A DNA stretch of 64,000 nt from Chryseobacterium sp. LAM-KRS1 (lineage in GTDB: Bacteria; Bacteroidota; Bacteroidia; Flavobacteriales; Weeksellaceae). Below are positions 35,901 to 43,365 of this stretch, piece by piece. A program made the position numbers and the translations under genes. Position 1 is the stretch's first letter; each line of letters begins with the position of its first letter. Location of the stretch: positions 186,001 through 250,000 of the forward strand of contig NZ_JAAOIZ010000004.1 of assembly GCF_013184525.1 (NCBI RefSeq), read 5' to 3'. The notes under the pieces are model-generated. The model saw nothing but the letters and a program-made list of their open reading frames with translations. It did not search any database and was not told the DNA's origin.

Positions 35901-36120
35901 CTATCGATGGATTATCTTCACTTCCGGAAAAAGTCTTGTAGATGGTTCTTATTATAGACTTCCTGCATGGGGAACCTACACTCTGGACGGTCAGAACCTG
36001 GAGAAAACAGGTGTAAAACCAGACATTTATATTAAAAACACCTTCATAGACCGACAGCAAGATCATGACCCGCAACTGGAAAGAGCGGTCCAGGAAATCC
36101 TTAAAGATTTAAGGAAATAA
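32959..36120 (+). CDS. Tricorn-like S41 family serine protease
   Basis: A 1053-residue exported protein (signal peptide MKRIFISLLAAFASIQVSAQ), probably periplasmic. Residues ~25-540 are beta-propeller repeats of the TolB/tricorn type (for example SPSLSPDGKTAYFAYDGDIW and RISPDGKWLAFSS). A Lys/Glu-rich linker lies near 545-575. The C-terminal part holds the tricorn core: SH in LNSSHTGFSS, a PDZ domain (SGVDIKPGDQLIAVNGKNID), and the nucleophile in NEASLSDAEMTA (Ser near residue 959, followed by Asp). The closing TGVKPDI motif is normal. It degrades peptides if active. It lies between the two tRNA-Asn copies and ends in a hairpin copied from the tRNA terminators. Confidence 0.92.
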   Translation: MKRIFISLLAAFASIQVSAQEKSYFLSSPSLSPDGKTAYFAYDGDIWKVDSNGGNASRITALEGEEINPRISPDGKWLAFSSNQYGNYDVYVMPAEGGSIKQLTFHTGKDEIENWGWDSKTIYFTSNRNNNFGSFKTTIEGETPQKLFNNYFNNTNGLAETPGGEYLFTSSSESANQVHRKHYKGENNPDILGYNPKNNSFKQYTNYAGKDFNPSVDKNGTIYFISDENNNEYNLYELKNGKKVPLTQFETSIKKPFVSANGSKVIFEKDYQLYTYDVATKDIKALNISLNTNKTLEKEQNFNIENNISYYDISSDGKKIAFVSRGVLFVSDIEGKFTQQISDGKERVMEVKWLKDNRTLLFNQTYQGYQNWFSIAADGKGQVKQLTTDLRNNRNITLNNDLSKAVYLSGRDEVRLMDLKSLHSTTIVKDEIWAFQNSKPSFSPNNEYVLFSAKRNFELDIFVYHIGKSKIINLTNTGVSEEDPFWSPNGKYIYFTSDRTNPSYPLGMQKSNIYRMALDWFDEPYKSERFDKLFTEEVKKPETTKENKDKKEEDKEKKEEKEIVVKELKINPENTLERIELVTDRYGYQEDPTVFMDDKKEILFFNSNQDNGKKQLFKKVFTDFETAKSEKVFDKEASYIIKNDKSFFTLIEGNIYKMAIATLKPEKINIQYTFNKNLASEFTQMYDETWTGVEENFYDEKFHGINWKAKKEQYAKYLPYINNRNDLRILLNDLLGELNSSHTGFSSTGKEETRYLNYFTNETGIIFKKDQPYSVEGIVRKSPAFRSGVDIKPGDQLIAVNGKNIDVHENRESYFTSPKKQEEVILTFTRNGKDITTKVHPISNTELKGLLYDEWIFNNRQRVNQMSNSRIAYSYMKNMTTDELDRFLLDMVEQEIQKEAVILDLRYNTGGNVHDKVLNFLSQKPYLQWKYREGKMTTQPNFAPSGKPIVLLINEASLSDAEMTAAGFKALKLGKIIGQDTYRWIIFTSGKSLVDGSYYRLPAWGTYTLDGQNLEKTGVKPDIYIKNTFIDRQQDHDPQLERAVQEILKDLRK

Positions 36121-36127
36121 AAAACAA

Positions 36128-36155
36128 GGCTTACAGAAATGTAGGTCTTTTTTTT
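36128..36155 (+). terminator. Terminator after the S41 protease, a copy of the tRNA-Asn terminator
   Basis: Stem GGCTTACA / TGTAGGTC with loop GAAA, then eight T and GCAT. The arm, loop and T-tract closely match the hairpin of tRNA copy 2, and the T-tract plus GCAT matches the flank of copy 1. A short stretch resembling the tRNA -33 region (TTGCTTGATAT, 36165-36175) follows. Confidence 0.85.
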
Positions 36156-36214
36156 GCATGTATTTTGCTTGATATCAACTAAACAAACAAATACCTTATT
36201 TATCCAGGATTTAT

Positions 36215-36916
36215 TTGAACGAAGACCATTCGAAGGATTTCCCCTTCAACCTTCCTTTTTTGAGTAGTGGATTAAATCTCAGACTTCGAAGCAATGTCAC
36301 TTTCTTTGTAGGTGAAAATGGGATTGGAAAATCAACTTTACTAGAAGCTATTGCCGAAAAATGCGATTTCAATGTTTCCGGAGGAAATAGAAATCATAAT
36401 TATAGTTTTCATAAAACGGAATCCGAACTAGCAGAACACCTTAAACTTTCATGGGAAACCAAAACAGCACAAGGCTTTTTTATGAGGGCAGAAAGCTTTT
36501 TTAATTTCGCAACATATATTGATGAAGTAGCCGAAGAAGACAGAAGTGTTTTAGATGCTTACGGGGGAAAATCTCTTCATCAGCAATCCCATGGCGAAGC
36601 TTTTTTATCATTATTTCATAACCATTTTCAGAAAGGCATTTATATCCTTGATGAGCCGGAAGCCGCTCTTTCTCCGCAAAGACAACTTTCCCTATTGTCA
36701 ATTATTCACAAGCTGGAAAAAGCTGGAAAAGCCCAATTCATTATTTCCAGCCATTCACCTATTTTGATGAGCTATCCGGAAGCTGAAGTCTATTTACTGG
36801 ATGATAAAATTAAACAGATTGATTATAAAGAAACGGAGCATTATCAGTTAACAAAAAGTTTTTTAGAATCCCCGGAATTGTATTTCCGTTATTTATTTGA
36901 GGATTACTCCATTTAA
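36215..36916 (+). CDS. AAA family ATPase (ABC/SMC-like fold), start uncertain
   Basis: A 233-residue single-domain ATPase. Walker A is VGENGIGKSTLLEAIAE near residues 31-47, Walker B is YILDEPEAALSP, and the H-loop is SSHSPILM. A Q-loop and a short helical insert lie between. No nuclease or TOPRIM domain is attached, unlike OLD proteins. Only a TTG (36215) is available as a start; the open frame continues upstream to 36173 and the coding-like phrase RIYLNEDHSKDFPF suggests that the N-terminus originally extended a few residues further, but no ATG exists. The gene lies between a stray tRNA-type terminator and the second tRNA-Asn promoter. Function unknown. Confidence 0.75.
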   Translation: MNEDHSKDFPFNLPFLSSGLNLRLRSNVTFFVGENGIGKSTLLEAIAEKCDFNVSGGNRNHNYSFHKTESELAEHLKLSWETKTAQGFFMRAESFFNFATYIDEVAEEDRSVLDAYGGKSLHQQSHGEAFLSLFHNHFQKGIYILDEPEAALSPQRQLSLLSIIHKLEKAGKAQFIISSHSPILMSYPEAEVYLLDDKIKQIDYKETEHYQLTKSFLESPELYFRYLFEDYSI

Positions 36917-36991
36917 TAAGATGACAAGCAAAATATTTCTTATTGAAATTCAACCTATTTACTTTAAAATCATTGATAATTGAACGTAAAA

Positions 36992-37023
36992 CTTGCTTGA
37001 TATAAATATTCATATTATATTTG
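36992..37023 (+). promoter_or_regulatory. Promoter of tRNA-Asn copy 2
   Basis: CTTG (36992-36995), 20 nt, TATATTTG (37016-37023). The next 15 or so bases (CACCACTTAAAACAAAGGA) nearly repeat those before copy 1. Confidence 0.7.
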
Positions 37024-37046
37024 CACCACTTAAAACAAAGGAAAAT

Positions 37047-37120
37047 TCCTCCTTAGCTCAGTTGGTTAGAGCATCTGACTGTTAATCAGAGGGTCGCTGG
37101 TTCGAGCCCAGCAGGAGGAG
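37047..37120 (+). tRNA. tRNA-Asn (anticodon GTT), copy 2
   Basis: Same 74-nt sequence as copy 1 in every position, including acceptor TCCTCCT/AGGAGGA, anticodon loop CTGTTAA and discriminator G. CCA not encoded. Confidence 0.97.
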
Positions 37121-37127
37121 CAAAAAA

Positions 37128-37153
37128 GACTTACAGAAATGTAGGTCTTTTTT
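37128..37153 (+). terminator. Terminator of tRNA-Asn copy 2
   Basis: Stem GACTTACA / TGTAGGTC (one G-U pair), loop GAAA, T-rich tail. Confidence 0.88.
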
Positions 37154-37330
37154 ATTTTTCATTCGGAATAAATTCTGTTCTATCCTATTGTCTTTTAAAA
37201 TCATAGGTCATAATTAATCAAATTGGTCATGTTATTTTTGTTACATTTGCATTTTTGTATATACACACGAAATTTTTTTAAATCTTATCCGTTTTAAATA
37301 AACAGCATACTTTTTGTTTATGCTAAATGC

Positions 37331-39871
37331 TTGAAGAAATACCTAATGTTAATTAATAACTCTAAATACCACTATCTCTACCTTTTTCTTTTATTTTCCG
37401 GTATTGTGTGCGCACAAAATGCTGCAAGTGGCAAAATTGTTGATGCCAAAACCAATAAAGAAGTTACCGGGGTGGATGTATTTATCAATGATAGTAATCA
37501 ACCTTTTTTAACAACAACTACGGGAGCCTTCAGCGTTCAATCAGACAGTATTATTTACAAATTAAAATTCTTAAGAAAAAGCTATGCCTTGCAAAGTATA
37601 GACGTTACTCCAGATAATGCCAATAATATCTTCGTAAAGCTTTCCAAAGAAAAGGTGGAAAACATTGAAGAAGTTGTGATCCATAACGAGAAAACAAAAT
37701 ATAAAAACAAGAAGGAAAATCCGGCTTATGCCATTATGCAGGAAGTATGGAAAAGGAAAAGAAATAATGGTTTAAGTAAATTCGATACCTACACTTATAA
37801 GGAATATGAAAAAATACAGTTTGACGCTAATAATCTGGACAGCGCCTTTATGAAGAGAAAGATCTTCAACAAGCTGGATTTCATCTTTGATTATGCCGAC
37901 TCAACGGCAAGTGGAAAAATGGCTCTGCCCATCTTCCTGAATGAATCAATTTATGAAAATTACGGAGAAAATAAGCCCGGCAAGAAAACCAAAAAGCTTT
38001 TAATAGCTCAAAAAACATCTGGTTTTCAGGATAATCAAATTGTAACTTTAACGGCGAAAAATCTCTACAGGGACATCAATATCTATGACAATACCCTGAA
38101 TTATTTTGATATTGGTTTTCCAAGTCCTGTAGGAACTGATGGTTTTAGCACCTATGACTACAATCTGATTGATACGATTGCTATACATGGTGAGAATGCT
38201 TATAAAATCAGGTATCAGCCTAAAAGAACAGAAATTTTAGCATTTCAGGGCTATCTTTATATTGATACCGACACTTATGCAGTTTTAGGAGCGACGTTAA
38301 AATCAACACAAAAAATGAATGTAAATTTCGTCAATGGGATTTCCACAGAGCTGGAATACGACAACCCCGACGAAAATACTTTCTTGCCTAGAAAATTTGT
38401 AACCGTAGTAGAGCTGACCCCTTTCTCAAAAAAGAAAACATCTAAAAGTATCATCGCTAAAAGAACTGTAGACTATTCGGAATATGAGTTTAACAAGCCA
38501 CTTGCTCCATCGGTTTTCACCCGAAAGGAGGAAGAGTATGACAATAAATTTGTAGATAAGGATGATGCTTACTGGGCTAAAGCGAGACCTGATACGCTAT
38601 CCAAATCTGAACAAGGAGTCTATGATATGCTTGATAAGCTTCAGAAGGTCCCGAAATTCAACCGGATTGTAAAGTTATATGAAACCCTTGGATCGGGTTA
38701 CTATAACATAACAAAAGGAATAGATTTGGGTCCTATTTTTTCAGTTTATGGAGTAAACGAAGTAGAGGGAGACAGAATAAGACTGGGAGCGAGAAGTTAT
38801 TTTTCCATGAATGATCCCTGGAGAATCCAGTTTTATACAGCATATGGATTTAAAGATCAGCAGTTCAAATATGGTGTTGAAGCAAAATACATGTTTAATA
38901 AAGTCAACCGGTTTATGATCGGAGCAGGCACCAGAAGAGATGTTATGCAGCTCGGTGTTCAGCTAACAACTGATGACGGAATCATGTCACGTACATTTGC
39001 CTCGTCCACAGTCTTCGCGAGGGGAGACAATGCCTCTCTAAGCTCACTGAATCAAACTAATGTATTTGCCTCTATTGAGCCGTGGAAGAACTTTCAAATA
39101 CGGGTAGATGGAACTATGCAAAGCATCAAATCAGCAAATCCGGATGGCTTCAACCTTATGTATTACAGAAACGGAGAATTAAGAAAAACCGTTAATGATT
39201 CCCATGTAACCCTTAGCTTAATAGCAAGACCTGGTGCTAAATTTTCACAAACCGGAGTTGACAGACACGAACATGGAACCTTGGCTCCTACTATTGTTTT
39301 AAAGTACACAAGAGGACTGGAAGGCCTGTTTAATGCTGATTTCAATTATAATAAACTACAATTCTTATTTTACAAACCGGTATTAATCGGAAGCTGGGGA
39401 AAAACACTAATCAATTTTGAAGCAGGAAAAAACTTCAATACAGTTCCGCTAGCCTTACAAAATATAATTCCCGGAAACCAATCTTATAGTTTGGTAGGAA
39501 ATACATTTGCACAACTTAATTATTATGAGTTCGTTGCAGATACATATACGACGCTGCATCTGGAACATCATTTCAATGGTAAAATCCTTTCCTATATTCC
39601 ACTAATCAAGAAACTCAAATTAAGAGAAATAGCATTTATCAGAAGTGCATACGGAACACTGAGCGATGCATCTAAAAAGATTAACGTTGAAGGTTTTAAG
39701 TATTCTGCTCCTAGTGATCATATTTATTATGAATACGGTTTCGGAATTGAAAATATTGGATTTGGAAACCTGAGGATCTTCAGGGTAGATTTCAACTGGA
39801 GAGGCAACTACCTCAACAGGCCTGACATTTCTACATTTGGCGTAAAAGCAGGATTCCAGGTAGGCTTTTAA
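37331..39871 (+). CDS. DUF5686 family outer membrane protein with carboxypeptidase-like domain
   Basis: An 846-residue protein. A signal peptide ends around FSGIVCAQ, then a carboxypeptidase-regulatory-like beta-sandwich (SGKIVDAKTNKEVTGVDVF) spans residues ~30-105, as in the N-termini of many Bacteroidetes outer-membrane proteins. The rest follows the DUF5686 pattern, with YTYKEYEKIQFD, and a C-terminal barrel-like half of alternating aromatic strands ending VKAGFQVGF. No TonB plug domain is present. The start may be TTG 37331 or ATG 37346; the ATG gives a more compact signal peptide. Function unknown, location outer membrane by inference. Confidence 0.85.
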   Translation: MKKYLMLINNSKYHYLYLFLLFSGIVCAQNAASGKIVDAKTNKEVTGVDVFINDSNQPFLTTTTGAFSVQSDSIIYKLKFLRKSYALQSIDVTPDNANNIFVKLSKEKVENIEEVVIHNEKTKYKNKKENPAYAIMQEVWKRKRNNGLSKFDTYTYKEYEKIQFDANNLDSAFMKRKIFNKLDFIFDYADSTASGKMALPIFLNESIYENYGENKPGKKTKKLLIAQKTSGFQDNQIVTLTAKNLYRDINIYDNTLNYFDIGFPSPVGTDGFSTYDYNLIDTIAIHGENAYKIRYQPKRTEILAFQGYLYIDTDTYAVLGATLKSTQKMNVNFVNGISTELEYDNPDENTFLPRKFVTVVELTPFSKKKTSKSIIAKRTVDYSEYEFNKPLAPSVFTRKEEEYDNKFVDKDDAYWAKARPDTLSKSEQGVYDMLDKLQKVPKFNRIVKLYETLGSGYYNITKGIDLGPIFSVYGVNEVEGDRIRLGARSYFSMNDPWRIQFYTAYGFKDQQFKYGVEAKYMFNKVNRFMIGAGTRRDVMQLGVQLTTDDGIMSRTFASSTVFARGDNASLSSLNQTNVFASIEPWKNFQIRVDGTMQSIKSANPDGFNLMYYRNGELRKTVNDSHVTLSLIARPGAKFSQTGVDRHEHGTLAPTIVLKYTRGLEGLFNADFNYNKLQFLFYKPVLIGSWGKTLINFEAGKNFNTVPLALQNIIPGNQSYSLVGNTFAQLNYYEFVADTYTTLHLEHHFNGKILSYIPLIKKLKLREIAFIRSAYGTLSDASKKINVEGFKYSAPSDHIYYEYGFGIENIGFGNLRIFRVDFNWRGNYLNRPDISTFGVKAGFQVGF

Positions 39872-40133
39872 AATACTTTAGAAAGACAAATAATTTCCAT
39901 CTGATAAGCAAGTAAAAACATTCAAGAATATCGAGCATTATTCCGTTATCAAAATAGATTAAAGGCAATATAGGCTACTACAGCTAAGCCGGTTTAGAAC
40001 AGCCAGAAACACTAGAGGAGATCATTACAGCTCAAGATCAGCAACATCATTTTTTTCAGATCCTTTTATGTAGGCTTTCCCGGATTTTCAAGACAAAATT
40101 AGGATTTTGAAAAAATTCCAGACCATTTAAACA
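39872..40133. other. Gap between DUF5686 gene and the L27 terminator
   Basis: The intergenic interval 39872-40182 is 311 bp. Apart from the rpmA terminator at its right end, I see no open frame, RNA structure or repeat that I can support. The middle has fewer A/T runs than other gaps and could be decayed coding sequence, but no family could be read. Confidence 0.5.
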
Positions 40134-40161
40134 TAAAAAAGCCTCAACAATGTTGAGGCTT
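40134..40161 (-). terminator. Terminator of rplU-rpmA
   Basis: Stem AAGCCTCAACA / TGTTGAGGCTT with almost no loop, T-tract on the minus strand. It also has a T-rich exit on the plus strand. Confidence 0.88.
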
Positions 40162-40182
40162 TTATTTTATAGAACGCTTAGA

Positions 40183-40440
40183 TTAAGCGTTTGGTTCTAC
40201 AGATACAAAAGATCTGTTATTTGCTTTCTTTCTGAAAACTACTTTACCGTCTACTAATGCAAACAAAGTATGGTCTTTACCCATTCCCACGTTTTCACCT
40301 GGGTGGTGTTGAGTACCTCTCTGTCTGATAATAATATTACCGGCAATAGCTTCTTGTCCACCGAAAATCTTTACACCTAATCTTTTAGAGTGAGATTCTC
40401 TACCGTTTTTGGAACTACCGACTCCTTTCTTGTGTGCCAT
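40183..40440 (-). CDS. rpmA: 50S ribosomal protein L27
   Basis: L27 lies near the peptidyl transferase centre of the ribosome. The 85 residues begin [20 protein letters not shown], the standard start without the N-terminal cleavable extension seen in Firmicutes, and contain [19 protein letters not shown]. It follows rplU by 18 bp on the same strand, the usual L21-L27 operon. Confidence 0.98.
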   Translation of the reverse strand: MAHKKGVGSSKNGRESHSKRLGVKIFGGQEAIAGNIIIRQRGTQHHPGENVGMGKDHTLFALVDGKVVFRKKANNRSFVSVEPNA

Positions 40441-40458
40441 TTTATTTGTAGATTATTA

Positions 40459-41034
40459 TTATTTATTAAGAGCTTTAAATTGATCAATGTTCTTAACGAT
40501 AGCAGCATCTACTTCTTCGTGAGTAAGAACTTTTTTCTCTAATTCAACTTTAACAGCTTTTCCTAAAGTAATTAAAGTCTCTCTGTTTTCTTTAGACTGA
40601 GACAAGTTGTGTTTCTTTAAGTGATAGTTCAACTCATGATCTTCACCAAAGTTAACAGTTGCGTTGTCTGAAAGAACTTCAGCCTTTACTGTTTCTTTTT
40701 TAGCTGCTTTCTTTGAACCACCTTCAAATCCAGTGATTCCTGTAATTTGAATTTGAGTTAAAGATTGTCTGTGACCGTTTTTCACTTCATAACCTTTTCT
40801 TCTTTTCTTTTTGAAAACGATTACTTTATCAGCTTTAACATGGTCTAAGATCTCTGCTTCTACAGTGATCCCGCTTACAGCTGGGGCGCCTACAGTGATT
40901 GTACCGTTTACAGTAAGAAGAACTTTATCGAAAGAAACTTTTCCTCCTTTATCTCCTTTTAAACGGTGTACAAACAACTTCTGGTCTTGCTCAACTTTGT
41001 ATTGAAGCCCTGCTATTTCTACAATTGCAAACAT
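40459..41034 (-). CDS. rplU: 50S ribosomal protein L21 with C-terminal extension
   Basis: The first ~103 residues are a normal L21: FAIVEIAGLQYKVEQDQKLF, then KVIVFKKKRRKGYEVKNGHR and the closing QSLTQIQITGI, which binds 23S rRNA. The protein then continues for ~88 residues, making 191 in all. The extension is charged, has an Ala/Lys segment (GGSKKAAKKETVKAEV) and then a helical part with GEDHELNYHLKKHNLS and HEEVDAAIVKNIDQ. Long L21 forms are known in this bacterial group, but the extension has no function I can name. Confidence 0.95.
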   Translation of the reverse strand: MFAIVEIAGLQYKVEQDQKLFVHRLKGDKGGKVSFDKVLLTVNGTITVGAPAVSGITVEAEILDHVKADKVIVFKKKRRKGYEVKNGHRQSLTQIQITGITGFEGGSKKAAKKETVKAEVLSDNATVNFGEDHELNYHLKKHNLSQSKENRETLITLGKAVKVELEKKVLTHEEVDAAIVKNIDQFKALNK

Positions 41035-41064
41035 TGTTTATAAATTTTTAGTTATTTCGAGGTG

Positions 41065-41072
41065 CAAATATA
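41065..41072 (-). promoter_or_regulatory. -7 element of the rplU-rpmA promoter
   Basis: TATATTTG followed by CACC on the minus strand, the same core as the tRNA-Asn promoters, 30 bp before the rplU ATG. A good -33 element at the usual spacing was not found. Confidence 0.45.
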
Positions 41073-41217
41073 CAAATTATTTTATAAACAGCTTACAATC
41101 AAAACAATATTTTTCAACACAAATGCTTTTTCACCAACGAAGGAATAATTTTAACTATTTATATATTAATTATCTAAAAAATAATTTATACCTTCGTTTT
41201 CACCAAAAAAATATTTT

Positions 41218-42102
41218 ATGAAAAGAAACTTTAAATTCTGCTTTTTAGCAGGAGCTATTGCTGTATTATCTTTATCAGCATGTAACGACGACAAAATGGA
41301 AGACAACGTCTTACCAAATTCATCCACCGAAAATGCTAAAATTGAACAACCCGGAGACCTTCAGAGAAGCTGCTCTTATGTTGATCAAAACTGGAGTTCT
41401 ACAGCAGTCCTTTTAACCGGCTTACAAACGAGCGCCGACACCAACTTCATGAACGGGCAAATGACAAAAATTGCCAGTATGTGGGGAAGAAGTAACCCAA
41501 CATTGCGATTTGTAAACGATCCTTCCAATTTCAACTCCACCTATAATGCTATTTCCTACTCTACAGGAAAAATCTATTATGGTTATGCGATCTACGCTGA
41601 TGCAAAAAATAAAGGCGGAGATATCGTGAATGCTATGATCCTGGCACATGAATATGGCCACCAACTACAATATGCGTTTAACCTGCCTTCTGTAAATGAA
41701 TCTACAGCAAGACCTAATGAGCTTGAAGCCGATGGTTTTGCAGGGTATTATTTAAGAAGACCGAACGGGTATAACAAAACTCAATTCTCTGAAATTGCAG
41801 CAGCCTATGAATTTGCACAAAGCATCGGAGATTATCAGACCTCAAGTTATAACCATCACGGAACTCCTCCTCAAAGAAGATCTGCTGTTCGTTTAGGCTT
41901 CCTGCTTGGACAGTACAGTTTATCTGCGGCTGATTTCGACTATAACTTCTTTTATTACTATCAAGGAGTCCTTAACGGAACCTATAAAATGGGGAAAAAT
42001 TCAAGAAATCCTGAAATTGACGCTTATATGAGCCAATATATGGACGAGTTAAGAAAAATCCAAACCGGAGAAATTTCTGCTGAAGAGTTTAGAAAACTTT
42101 AA
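41218..42102 (+). CDS. Zinc metalloprotease lipoprotein (HEYGH type)
   Basis: A 294-residue lipoprotein: signal MKRNFKFCFLAGAIAVLSLSAC with the acylated Cys at residue 22. The zinc motif HEYGHQLQ follows ILA near residue 143 and the third ligand is in NELEADGFAGYYL, the arrangement of putative neutral zinc metallopeptidases (YpfJ-like). There is no T9SS sorting domain. The C-terminal ~60 residues contain many aromatic residues (YNFFYYYQG). Substrate unknown. It stands alone with a terminator directly after the stop codon. Confidence 0.82.
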   Translation: MKRNFKFCFLAGAIAVLSLSACNDDKMEDNVLPNSSTENAKIEQPGDLQRSCSYVDQNWSSTAVLLTGLQTSADTNFMNGQMTKIASMWGRSNPTLRFVNDPSNFNSTYNAISYSTGKIYYGYAIYADAKNKGGDIVNAMILAHEYGHQLQYAFNLPSVNESTARPNELEADGFAGYYLRRPNGYNKTQFSEIAAAYEFAQSIGDYQTSSYNHHGTPPQRRSAVRLGFLLGQYSLSAADFDYNFFYYYQGVLNGTYKMGKNSRNPEIDAYMSQYMDELRKIQTGEISAEEFRKL

Positions 42103-42130
42103 ACATTCATTATTAACATATTTAGGAAAG

Positions 42131-42160
42131 GAGGTAAAGTTCGCTTTACCTCTTTTTTAT
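42131..42160 (+). terminator. Terminator of the metalloprotease gene
   Basis: Stem GAGGTAAAG / CTTTACCTC closed by a TTCG tetraloop, followed by a T-tract. Confidence 0.92.
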
Positions 42161-42213
42161 TTTTAAAATTATTTCCAAACTTTATCTATTTTTGAACTTT
42201 ATCAATTACCATA

Positions 42214-43302
42214 ATGAACAGGGATCTCTACATTGATTTTGCAAAAGGATTAGCAACGCTTTCCATTATATTCATCCACACAGCATTCTGGTCGGGACAG
42301 TTTTATATCCCGGCGGAAGTCAGGGTCTTTTCTTTAGTATTTGATGTAGCTTTATTTTATGCATTAAGTGGAATTACATCCGGAGCCAATATTGAGAAAA
42401 CGTTCTACCGCCTGCTCAAACTACAAATCACCTATATGATTTTTGTAACATTCCTGTTTTTCCTGGATTACTTTTTTAAAGTTTTCGGGTTAAGTTTTTT
42501 TTCTGTAGAATGGTTGCAAAACTTTTACTCTACATTCGGCTCAAAATACGCGACAACAAATATATCTACGGAACCTCAATGGCAAAATTTAGGGAACTGG
42601 TACCTCCATCAATACACCAATGCCGATACATTTCCCGTAGTAATGGGAAGCTTCTGGTATTTAAAAGTATACTTTATATTAGCTGTTTTCGGTGTATTGA
42701 TTTTAAGATTCTTCCCTAAACATATTAATTGGTTTATAGGACTGTGTATTGCTTTGACACTAATATTTAATTTATTTCCGTGGTTTTATCCAACAGGCCA
42801 GGTGGGATATGTTGCTTTTTATCTTGCGGTTTTCTTAATTGCCAATAGAATGAGGGGAAAGAAAATCCCTTCCCGTATCATCCCCGCACTTTATGCAGCG
42901 GTTGGAATTCTGCTAATCTGGATGTTCTGGTATTATGGAAGCGAAATATTTTACAAGATCAATAAAAATAAGTTCCCTCCTAAAACTCCCTATATCATAT
43001 GGACCCTGTTTTCACTGGTTACGTTATTTGTTTTTTATAACAGATTAAAGATCACAAAAGAAAATTTTATTACTTATATCGGAAAGAATGCAATATTCTT
43101 TTATTTTGCACAGGGAATAAGTTCTTCCCTTGTTTATTTTTTAGTCGTTCATTTCAAGCAAGATGTACCGTGGTGGATATTAATGATTTTAATCTATATA
43201 ACGAATATTATCCTCGCAACAACGATTGCAGGATTTTTAATGAAAGTAGATCGTTTAGGGTGGAATATTTTAGAGTTTTTACGACGAAAGACCGCTTCTT
43301 AA
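42214..43302 (+). CDS. Membrane acyltransferase, acyltransferase-3 family-like
   Basis: A 362-residue protein with about ten membrane helices. It begins MNRDLYIDFAKGLATLSIIF, and IHTAFW gives the early helix His of the acyltransferase-3 family that transfers O-acetyl or succinyl groups to sugars or glycolipids. The usual RxxD-type start is represented by RDLYIDFAKG. The substrate is not evident and no polysaccharide genes are nearby. A TATTTTTG -7 element (42187-42194) lies 19 bp before the start. Confidence 0.75.
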   Translation: MNRDLYIDFAKGLATLSIIFIHTAFWSGQFYIPAEVRVFSLVFDVALFYALSGITSGANIEKTFYRLLKLQITYMIFVTFLFFLDYFFKVFGLSFFSVEWLQNFYSTFGSKYATTNISTEPQWQNLGNWYLHQYTNADTFPVVMGSFWYLKVYFILAVFGVLILRFFPKHINWFIGLCIALTLIFNLFPWFYPTGQVGYVAFYLAVFLIANRMRGKKIPSRIIPALYAAVGILLIWMFWYYGSEIFYKINKNKFPPKTPYIIWTLFSLVTLFVFYNRLKITKENFITYIGKNAIFFYFAQGISSSLVYFLVVHFKQDVPWWILMILIYITNIILATTIAGFLMKVDRLGWNILEFLRRKTAS

Positions 43303-43365
43303 ATAACTGGAATAAAACAAGATTTGTTATTGTAATTTACTTTAAATTTACAGAAATTTTAAAAC

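Noticed and set aside
36215..36916. Defence-type ATPase (OLD, Gabija or Septu-like)
   Set aside because: The protein is a bare 233-residue ATPase with no nuclease domain and no partner gene; neighbouring genes are a protease and a tRNA.
32700..37160. Integrative element bounded by tRNA-Asn direct repeats
   Set aside because: Duplicated tRNA ends can be attachment sites, but the whole tRNA with its promoter is duplicated and there is no integrase or excisionase between the copies.
39900..40080. Possible remnant of a transposase or other pseudogene
   Set aside because: The base composition is slightly different from other gaps, but translations in the frames I tried are broken by stops and show no family motif.
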